A stretch of DNA of 64,000 nucleotides from Ptychodera flava (Eukaryota > Hemichordata > Enteropneusta > Ptychoderidae). Each line of letters begins with the position of its first letter. Position 1 is the first letter of the stretch. The notes under the pieces are model-generated. The model ran no database searches, was not told the DNA's origin, and was given only the letters and a program-made list of their open reading frames with translations. The translations under genes and the position numbers were made by a program. Shown here piece by piece: positions 27,381 through 39,300 of the stretch. Location: contig NC_091932.1 in assembly GCF_041260155.1 (NCBI RefSeq), positions 32,622,338 through 32,686,337 of the forward strand, given 5' to 3'.

Positions 27381-30300
27381 AACGATAAAAGATGAATTTG
27401 ATTCAAAATGATACTAAAAAGGTAGAAATTATTGAATTTCTTTCTTTCTCTTTGTATTTTTTAATAATATCTTCAAATTGAGTTTAGGACCACATGGAAA
27501 AACTAAAATAAGTTGTTGAAAAACAGTACGATCATCTCACGATGATTTACTCAGATGTTGCTGGAATCCCTACCTCCTCTCGGTTTTCTGTCGTACATAT
27601 TCAGAAATACAAAGGAACTTGTACAGAGAATTACTGATTAGTATGGTACTTGATTTTCACCATGTTTCAATATGTCAGCTTCTCTGTCAGCCTGTCTGTC
27701 TCTCTGTCCATATACCTGTCGTCAGCCTGTCAGCCTCTGTCTGTCTGTCTGTCTGTGTCAGCCTGTCTGTCTACATCTGTCTATCTGTCTGTGTCTGTCA
27801 GCATATCTGCCTCTGTCTGTCTTTCTGTTTGTGTCTGTCAGCCTGTCTGCCTGTGTCTGTCTGTCTTGTCTATCTGTTGGGCTATCTGTCTGTCTGTCTG
27901 TCTGTCTGTATGTCTGTATCTGTCAGTCTGACTGACTGTCTTTCTTGTAAAATACCAAATGAAAGCAAGACCAGCTGACCTCTTTTTCTGGGTAGAGCAA
28001 CTCAAAGAGTTTCATGACAGGCAGGAATTCACTCAGTGGGTTCTTCTGAATGCTGCCAGATATGAACTGTAACAACACCCACATCAAATGGTCTCTTCCT
28101 TTGGTAAGGTTCCGCTTACTGAGCTGAAAAGATGAAATGTAAAACAAGCTAATCCACAGGATAAAACCTTCATACTGAGTAAGTCTGCACATGTAGGGTG
28201 TACATGAAGTAAATTTTCTGATCTCACTTCAATAAAGTGTTAGCACAATCATGAATTTTATGATACATTTTGGATATATACTGGATGAAATTGGTGTCTG
28301 GGGCTTGTGACATTTGTTGTACTTGTGTGAGCAGCGACATTTTAAAAGGCAAAAACTCTAAGTTCAGGTCTGCTGGTAGCTTGATACTTGGGCAGCAAGA
28401 GACTATGTTAGTTATAAATGCTTGAACTGCTTGAACATTCACATCTATCATTTTGTATGAAAAAAGTTGGTTAATGATAAAAAACATCTTCATGATAAAG
28501 TAATGACTAGTGCCTGTAATCTTGCTAAGTATCAACAATGATTTCTCTAAGAGGGTGTTACAAACCTTTTCATGCAGTGACAAGACCATGTGAGGAAAAC
28601 TGGCAAACTGAAACAACACAAAGAAGATCAGCTGGCTTGAGAGGTGTTGCCATAGCAACTGACTGGCAGCTCCCCCATCTGTTGAACCCTCTTCAGACTC
28701 TGTCCTCTCCATGGCAACCAGCACCAGGTCCACCAACTGCTCTTCTAGGACTGGGCATCTCTGTTTTTGCTGCAAAAGATTTTTTTAGAATGTAATAAGC
28801 TTGTACTAAACATGTAACAAGCATGTACTAAGCATACAATAAACATGTAATAAACTGCCTATGGAGGAAATTAAAACCATGGAAACCGTGATGATCAGGT
28901 TGAGAAACCATTATAACTATTACTTATTCTTAACTGTTCTTGACTAGAACACAGCCATTTTGTACTATGAAAATATTTCTGTGCAGGAAAATTTTACCTG
29001 TTCTTTTACAGGTACCATTTCAATATTGATCAGATTACCCTGGGTATTCCTTCATTGTTAAAAAAGACACTGAACCTTGTTTCAAACAATACGTTTGTGT
29101 ATTTTTGTTTGTCATCCTGTGCCTAAACCTACATAAGTAAAATCACACCTAAATTGCAAAAACCATACATTTATTTCCTCTCCAAAATCCACACTTCACC
29201 TTCACTACCCTTTAACAAAAGATGCATACGGCAAAGTTCCTCAGGAGAATGAAGTTGAACACAACAGTGAATACTGTTAGTTTGCTGTGTTACCTGTTTG
29301 TTCAATCCAAGCATGCTACAGACCATGTCTCTGGAGTAGGGCTGTTCCAAAACATATCTTAGCAGCTCAGTCTGTGGCCGGCACAATTCCTTTGAATGAG
29401 AAAATATGATGTGATTAATCAATAACCCCACTGGCAGACAGGTATACACAAGATTTGGGTACAATGCGCGATATATAGCATGAGCTATTAGGTAAGTTCT
29501 ATATGGGGTGAATTGAACCCAAATCAAGTCTTATATATTGCTCTTGTATTATATCAAAATTTATATTTCTTGCATTGAAAAGTTGATTTCGCTGTAGTTT
29601 TAGCACTGTAAAAGGAGAAAGCACAATCAAATGTTGAGCTCTCGTCCAATCAGAATGACACATTGACATACGCATAAGATTTGTTAGAAATGAAAATAAT
29701 TATTCAGAGAATGGTCCAAAAAAGCTATTCATAGTAAATTCTGATGAGTTCTTCCCTATTCTTCAGCAAAAAAAAACTCTTTGTCAACACCTGAACAGTT
29801 TTTCAAGGCAAATGTAAATACTGAGGAGCTCACGCTCTTGACCTCTGAATCACAACACTTTGGTTTCACCCTATTGTTTGCTATGAGCAGTTGCAACTAT
29901 GTACTGACAAATGGGGAGAAAGGGGCCCTGGACCACTATTTCTGAATATTTGCGTCACCTCAGTGTTGTAATTAAATTGTTGGCAGAAACAAATGTAAAC
30001 CCTTTCATGACCAAAGTTTGAAACACAAAACCTGTTTATTTTGTATGGTATAGCTGGACCTCTATACCAGAAAATCAGGCGAGAGGCTTGTACTTGACTT
30101 TGCAAGACATTCACCTGAGTCAGTCTCCTAAATATTATACCAGTATCAAATTACAAGCCACACCCAGTAATACCAAAGGATGATGGATATTTACAAGCTT
30201 TCAACAAACTGAAGTAAACCTGTGTGTTGTTAGATTTTCCACAGTGTTTATTGAATGTTGTGTTTATTGTTCTTACGTAGGAAACTATTTGATTGTGTGT

Positions 30301-33300
30301 TTGTGCGTAAATGCCTCTTATCTTCTTATGACTCTACAGATTGTACAGGTTTTCATGGCCTATGCAAACCTAGATGCTCTGCTAGACATAGACCTCTATT
30401 ACACATTCCTTACTGTAGAGTTAATGTTACAAAAAATGGCCTGATTGGACATACGTCACAACTTTTTAATGATTTTATTGATACAGTTTGCTACGTCGAT
30501 GTTTTTGAAGAATCTCATTCAACTTTTAAAAGACATGTTAATTTGTTTTTGTCATTGTTTGATGTTTAGGGTACTTTTTGTTTGTTTAAATTTTAGTGTA
30601 TTTTATCCTTTTCTTTATTTTCTTGTCTGTAAGTGGCTGTTGATGAGCAAATACAATAAAATAAATTAAAATAAAAATTATTAAAACCATATTACTTACT
30701 GGATAAAACAGACCTAAAGCCATGGCAGATGAGAAAAACCTCAATATACATACCTTATCATAGGGTAGTAATCCTCTCAAGATGAAGGTCAGTGAGGAAG
30801 TTTCTAACTTCCAGGCATTTCCGGTGGCTCCGGAGTGACCCACTACAGGCAGCAACTTTGGACGTCCTGGAAGAGTAATATGAAAAAAATTATCAACTTT
30901 TATAAAAGTGATGTACTTTATAAATGAAGCACCTGGAAACCCCCTACCTTAATGAATTTTTCACCCCTACTTGACAGTGTGTAGATCACTCCTCACCAAT
31001 GGTAAACAATGGGTTAAACCATGGCATAGGGGTGAAGGGGTTAAAAACACTTTGTATGCCACTTGGTATTCATCAGGGACACTGTATCCTGACTCCAGAC
31101 TAAACACACTTGTGATTTTCTTCACAACCTCTTACCCAGATTCAAAATTCCAATATATGCTAGAGTATTCAAGACTTTTTATTCAACTCCCTCTGAGAAA
31201 GTACTTATAAAAACATTTCTCTCTGTTTTGAACTCAACATGGTGTAAGTTATGGTCACTGTACTAAAAAGTTGCAGGAGGGATTCTGTTGGGGCTTATAA
31301 ATAGATAGTAAATGTTACTTCAGTCCTGTTCTGTTTTCCAAGATCTTCAGTGATGCAATGACATTACATCACAACAAAGATCAGATATAATGCGTAGAAA
31401 AGTTATTATGTTTGAGGAAGTATTAACACCGGTTTAGGTAGAATGCGCATCAGGGACAGATATTCAGACTCTCAAATTTCTACAATGCTTTTTTGATCTA
31501 CTACTTGTGAGGGTTCATTTTAAAACTCTTACACGAAGAGAAATTTTCACTTAAAGGCACTGTTCGCGATCCCTGGGATCGCCTTTGTTCTAGTCTGTGA
31601 GAGGATTATGGAGGTGTGATGGCCTTTTGTTTTCCATTGAAATTGTAATATAGTGGGTAAATTGTCTGATGAGACAATATGGTGCCAACACAGGCCTTTA
31701 AGCTTTATGAAAATTGAAAATTAAATCTTTTCTCCCTGGAGTTAACAGGGGCAGTAGCCATTTTTAATTTGAAATATCGATAAATGTAAGGTAATTTGTT
31801 TCTCTAGCACCAAACTTTGCCCTGTGACCCGTAATTTTTATTCTGGTTTGCTGAAGAGTATCGTTGAAAGTTTCATTGAGGAAAGTTTGAGCAAAAGTTT
31901 ACATCTTTCATGATGTGCATACAATGCCTCTCCTGTTCCACTGCTGGGGATCTCTTTAGTATATCAGCACGGTACAAGGATCCAGTGTAAGTGATACAGT
32001 GGTTTCTGAACCATGTACCATTGTCCTCTATCCTAAGAAAATACACTGTCATGTATATCAACCTAGTATAAGTATGTAAGTGACTAAAACTGCTGAATAA
32101 TTCTAGGCAAAAATTGCATTTGTCCAGTGAACTTCACAAAAAGAAATTTCCAAAAGGATAGGGTAATGAAAAAATGTAATGTACTTGCAAGGAAAATGAG
32201 GTTCTTATAGCCAAAACAACTAAGAAGCATGCAGAGTTTACAAACAGAGAGGTAGGAGAACTGAAATAAATAAATGCTGCAAATTCCACAGGTTTTAGAA
32301 CTAAACACAACAGTGGGTAATGTATACACAAAACAGTCTGAAATCATATACAACTTGCGCAACTGCCATTGAGCGACTATCTCGGATATTATACTGCCAC
32401 ATCATTTGCTCAATTGGCAATTTTCTGTCGCAATGCAAAGACACCATTTTCTTTTCATGGCATTGAAAATGCCTGGTCTGGTGCTTTTACCGGTATTCAT
32501 CAAATTAAATTTCTCTCATTAGGGTAACAAAGTTGAACTTTACGGACACGATGGCTCAATCAATGACATGATTGGTCAATCAATTGACCTCTCACCTGTT
32601 ATGGATGCCATGTGAGCTGTAGGTCTGAAACTGTCCACAAAATTTGATAAGACTTCTCCCAGACCCTGCAATAGAAAATGTATTTTATCAGATATTAACT
32701 TTTGCAGTTCCAACGTTCATATATCTGGAAATGAGCACTAACACCTTCAATAAGTTTTGCTACTTTCACTGATTTTGAATCCTACAAAACAAAGCTTTAA
32801 AATGCACAATTTTACTTCTTTTTTTAAATATGTTCTCAAAACTCACTTTTGCAGGACAATTCTGGAACTACAAAGACAATGAACTGAAATACAGGTGACA
32901 CACTACATTCAAAATTTATGGAGCATCTAGAATTTATGAGGTGAAACTCAAATGGATATTTTATTTGTAAACGTTCAAATATATGTGTATTTTTGTTCAA
33001 ATCATTTGTAGTTATGAATTCTTTGCCCCTTTCCCTTTTCATGACTATCTCATCAAGTTGGCTAAAAACCAGAAAAGCCCATAACAATATTTTCAATCCG
33101 ACTGCACCATTTGAAGGCCCTACAAAATCACATAGACATACTTTTCAATGACTTGTTGTGCTCAGACACACATAAACATGGTGATTTTCACCCAATACTG
33201 GTATACACAGTGGTACATATCACAGTGATATTTAGGGTACCCTGGTTTTTATACTGACTTGCATGATTTGACATTAAAAGGGTTGACCCCTTTACAACAA

Positions 33301-36300
33301 TGGTTTGGCCAGATCACCTTATTTTTCACAGCAGAGTTTGACTTCTACATTGGAAAATGGGGGTAAAAGAGTTAAAGCAGTATTGTCCATCTTATCTGTA
33401 GAATTGAAAATTGATAAATATTAATCATGGGGGAATTCTAGTTGGTGTACAATACAGGTACATGTATGATGGCCAATCTTTGCAAAATTGATTATTTCTA
33501 AAAGATAATCTGAATACAGGAAATCACACTGTAAGTTGGATGGACCAAAGCCAAGGAGTTTCCATGGCAACAATACTCACCCAGTGTGTGGTGCGTTTTT
33601 TATCATTGTAGAGGTTTCTGATTTCATTGATGGCAAGGTAACTGGGCAGTAGACAGGCATTTCTGTCAAGGATGTATGACACAACCTAAAAAGTGAAATT
33701 AAAACTTTTTTACTTACTTACCGTGGTGATAGAAACTAAACAGTATAAACAAACCAGAACTTACAACTGATGAAATTGATAACATTAATGTTAAGTTCAC
33801 ACCTGTCTATATACACACACAGATACTTAACGCCACATCGGCTATGTCTTTTGAATTTTTTTTAATAATTTTTTTTGAAATCAAAGGCAACTTATTTAAA
33901 AATGTTTAATGAAGTGTGAGCAAAGAATATTTTTCAAACATTGGCAACAAGCACACAGCTTAGATTTCAACAACCAAATAAGTTTTGAGTTGCAACTTAA
34001 ATATGGCTGCCATAAATACCGGTATAAATGTAAACATCTGAATTTACCAGTAATCTTACAAAATCCATTGCAAAGGATTGAAATACTAGCATTTTCAAAG
34101 ACAATAACAGGAATCCAAAACATCTCTCCAAAGTTTTGATGGGATTTTTGGTGAGTTAAGTGCAAAGAGATACAGCTTTAAACATGACCTTAAAATGCAC
34201 ACATCAAACGATGCAAAATACACTCATGCATACATGAAATCAGATGATTTTATACAGTATATATGGATAGGCACACACAGTCTTTCCAGGATACACACTT
34301 TGTATGTGAGTGAAATACGGTCAAATGAGTGGAGGCAAGAAAATCTCTTGTTTGAGCGTCCATTCCCTGTTTGCACAATCATCCGCTGTCACAAAATATA
34401 ATGTCTATTTGGACAAACACCAAACTAAAAACACTGTAAGTCGGCTTGTAAAATTACAGTCACTAAGGATTGACTGTGCAATACTACCATAACTTTGATA
34501 GCTTTGATAGAAAACTGTGAGTTGTCCTTACCTTTGTGGCTACTTCTAACTGCTTGAGAGATGAAATATTAAGATTTACCGGTATTGTCTGGATTTTCTC
34601 TAAAATCACACGCAGTAAATCTCTGCAGCCCTGTTATAAATAAAAAGATGCAGAAATTATTCATGATTTCACATGTAAGAATGTTTTATTAAAAGATTTA
34701 AATTTGTGGTTTTATTTGTCTGTCTTTATAAAGGCTATCACTTTGTATGTTTAACTTGTTAAATGTAATGTCAATTGGTTTACATCAAATAGTTTCACAT
34801 ACATTGATAGTTGCATGTATTCAAGAAATGATTACACAAAAACGAATATGTCAAGTCATTTTCAAAACTCTTCCCCAAAATACACACACATCAAACTACC
34901 GGTACGACTTTGAGCAATCAGAATTCCTATCACTTAGCAAAATACTAATGAACATAAAATTTCACTGACTTGCCTTGTAGTCAACACCTCCAATGACTTT
35001 TCTGATAACAATAAATGTTTGACACCACAAATCTGAATTTGTGTATGTCAACTTATCACACTTCAGCAAGCAGTCACAGATCAACCTGTTGTGTTTGGAA
35101 AAATAAGAATACACAATAGAAAGTGAATAAGTTTTTTTAATGCACAAATGGTTTACTCTTTGAAATGTTGCACAGACAACGTCACAATATTAAAGTGTTC
35201 TAGTGTACTATTTTTTCATTAACATATATGAAAGTTACAAGTTTTACTATGACATGAATTACCAAATTTAATACATTTATGCAGAGTTCGCGTTTACGCA
35301 AAAATCGTGCGTATTTACGCATTGAAATTGACTCTCTACGCATTTTTTTTCATTGTTATGCGTTTTCTATACGCAAAGGATAACACCAAAAGCACTCCCC
35401 ACAACTGAGCTTAGGCGACAACCAGACGAAATTTGTTGCAACACATTTCTGTCAATCACTCATTTTGTGTGGAAAGTTTCGGATTCTCTTGGTGTTGTTT
35501 TAAAAATCGGCATCGTAGTTCACACGTTATCACGTTAGGCACGTTATCATGTCAGCTGTGCCTATGAATTACACGCGAGCGATAGTTTCTGAAACCTATG
35601 ACACAAAGTGAGTGATTGACAGAAATGTTGCGACAAATTATATAAATGCCAACCGTGCACGATCATCGCGTCTCGCTGTTCCCAAATTTTGATCAATCAC
35701 ACATGCAGCATGGCGTCGAAGCAGACAAATCTGTTTTCTTTCAACTTTGTTCTATGAGTCTGTGAAAAAAATGATTCATCGGTAGAGCTCGTCGGAATCC
35801 CGATAAATTTTGAACACTGCAGAAGTGTCTGGATAAGCTGCCATAACTCTAACTTTTGGGTTGCCCGATGTGTTTTGACGGTGTCATGTATACCTTCGCT
35901 GTTACGTTTCAGCATTGTTCAAGTTGTTCAAGTTGTTTGTTAAACTGTTTTCATTAAAATAATGTTACATCGTACAATCCGAATATGTAGTGTAGGTTTA
36001 TTCAACGGCACATTGTATTTTGCAGTCAGTTTTTTCATCAATCGAGTGCGAAAGTGAAATTACGCACTCAAATCAAGCCATTACGCAATTTTAGCAGACA
36101 AATGCGTATGCCGTACGCGAGGAGAAAAAAGTCACCGCGAACACTGTTTATGAGAGTATTGGTAGAAATGATTAAACTAAAATGTGAAATTTGGACAAGA
36201 CTGAAGATAAGTGGACAAAAAATTTTTTGTTTGAATTGTTAGTAACCTAGGGAGTCCATTCATACAATCACTCCCTATCAGAGACCCTAGGATTAAGAAA

Positions 36301-39300
36301 ATCCATTGTATATTGTAACCAAAGGTGTGTCCACTAATCTTCAGTCGTCCAAAAATTTGGTTTGTTTAAAGACTGGATGACAATAAAGTTTATGACTTAC
36401 TTGGGAGGTATGTGGGCTTTCTCCACGGCAGTGCACAGCATATCACAAAGTAACTTGATTCTTTGATGGCTTTTAAGGGAGTGAATGTAAGCGACATAAT
36501 ACTGCATCATACCCTCATGGGCTTCCTAAAGTGACAAAGAAAATCACTCACTTTTGTGACTTCTCTCAAAGTGAAAGGACTAGACTCTTGTGCATGCCGT
36601 AGTCGTGAATATGTATAGGTACTGCCAGACTTTGCAGAAACAAAGAAGAATCTAAGCTTGAAGATACTGCAGGACCACCACAAATTCTATGCAAGAATTG
36701 AAGACACTGGCCTTGAAAGCTACTACCGGTATAATCTAGCCACAGTGACTGAGTGGAGTGCTCCGTGAGTAATTCCTAGTGTTCTACGTACGTCACATAT
36801 AGTGTATTGGGCATATGCATTTCAAATCAGAGCTGAATTTTCAAACATTTACCTGGGGCACAGACTTCCAGAAGGTTCTGAATGCTTCAAGACAGCATAT
36901 TATTTTGGTCTTGTCATCTTCTTGAGAATGCAGAACAAAGCTGTAATGTCAACAGGGACAAAAGTTGTGTAAAAACTTTAGTAACCAATTTGTAGTGTAA
37001 TACTGTATTTTTTTATTAACATTTAATGATACTATAAGAATACTTCAAACCACATTTGTAACATTATGATTGTAAATTGGAAACTTTCCAAATCTTGATA
37101 TCATAAAGAACCCGTAGATGTTTGGAGATCTGGAGGAAGCATCCATTTGGTAACCGGAGCTCAGTGGGGTCACCGTATACATGGAGCTTCTTTGAATGTG
37201 AAGCTTACATGTTTCCATGTTAGAATCAATACAAGTTAACGTAGTTGAGCATATTTCAACATGAATATCCTTCACATGCATACAAAATTATACTCTTGCA
37301 ACAGCTGAACATAATGCATATTTCTGTGTCAAAAAATGATAGTGGTTCACAGTCTGTCCTACAGTGATCTTTCAGGGAAAACGTTGATGACAATGTGCTT
37401 GAACCACACTACAGGGTCTGACGGGGTCATAGTAATGAGCATCAATTTTTTACACTTACCCACAGAATGCCTCTTCAATTGCACTTGTTTTCTACAGGGA
37501 GAATCAAATTTCAAACAAACCAACATTTTATTTTAAAATCTGTGAAATCCACAGGCTATGTCTAAAAATCTCTCTTGCTGGTCATATGGGATGGGAATTG
37601 ATTTGAAACATGAACACAACCATGTAACTCATTGATGTGCACACCTTACTGCATTATGCTATGAAAATGATATGCAACAACCTTGGTAACCACTACAAAT
37701 ATTCACAGTTCATAAGAAGAAAAGATATAGTCGCTTGCCTAAAGCAGGTAAATCTTTAGCAAGGTAGGTGAAATGTCAAGATTATGCACCCAGCTGGCAG
37801 GCGGAAATAATAACCGATTCAAATGTAAGGTATGCAGTATGCAAAAAACAATTGACAGTGCCGGTGCCGCGCCGATTTTATCCCTTGCCGATTTCGTACC
37901 CGCACATGCGCAGACTATCCAACATGGTTTCTATTCATAAAACGGCCCCAGACATGTACCCCGAATCTGAAGCCACTTTCCTCTATCATATGTCAGCCGT
38001 TTCGACTTTTTGTTGAGAAGCATTCTTATCATAGCCTGTCAAATCGTATACTTGTACCGAAATTCCTGCAGATGAAACAGTATTGGTCGATAATGGGGTG
38101 CAAACTGGCAAGAACGCGTACGCCACCGAGGGGTACCAGTCAACTCCCACCTTTTCCAACCCGCCCAGAACCAACTCGCCTGGTGCCAACTCGTCCGATA
38201 CTATTTTGTAATTTTTATAAGTACCTGGTACGTATAAAAACGTTTCATTTCTTAAAACAGCCTACAACAAATATTAAATTTCTAACATTGAGAACCACAG
38301 ATGGGAGCAAGGGCTTGAAATATGTGCCAACACGAAAAGTTTTTATTGCGAATTTCATGTTTTGCAAATCTCTTGAACGAATAAATTTCGTTCGGTTTCT
38401 TTACGTATAGGGAAAGTTACTGCAGTTACTGGCTCACGTCTTTGGAACAGCAGGACCGTCTTCCACGAGTTACTGGCCCGGCATGAAAATAGCTGGCCTC
38501 AGGCCATCGGGTTTGCGTACATGGAATCTACAACTATATCATTGCGGCAAAAATATCATTGTGTCTTGTTTTACAGGATTTGGGTTTTGCCCGATCTTTT
38601 TCGTCCTCAAGAAAAATACTTATGCTTAAGATGCTATTGAGCCTGCTTGTTCAGAACTATGACACAACACCAGGGCCTTAAACACTACAATACTTGAATC
38701 TACACTGCCACTATGCTACCAAATGCTTTCTTCTACAGCTAAAATTTTTATCATGACGTAAAGACTGCATAAATTTGCCACATGAGGAGCTTGTAACTCA
38801 CATATATGATAAAGTTGTCATACTGTGAATACTGAATGAATGCTGCAGAAGTATTCCGTATCTGTGGTAATATACACTTCACATTGCTACCAGACTTTTG
38901 GAATTAGGCCTATCACCTAATTTTATTTCTGGTTGTAAAAGTTTACCATCAGAAATGAAAACATATTTCTATCCTTTTAATGTCATAAAAACACAGATAA
39001 TTAATGTAATAAAAACTGAACAAATATTTCTTTAATGTAAAAATTATCATGAACAACATGCAAAACATCTTGATTTGTAAAATTTGGAACTCCTGAATGC
39101 CGAGAAATCGGCAACTGTAGAACTGAAATCGGCAGCTATAGCAGTTCTATGTTCCAAGTAAATTAGACCAATTGATGCACTTCCCAAAATTTATAATACA
39201 TTTCAACCAATTTAGACACTTAAAAGTGACCAACGGATAGATTATAAGCTTACGAAAGAAATTTTAGCGTGAACTTGAATATTGAGTCGAGGGTCGAAAT

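Noticed and set aside
27619..27978. Cys/Leu/Ser-rich open frames resembling membrane proteins
   Set aside because: CTGT-type microsatellite read in three frames.
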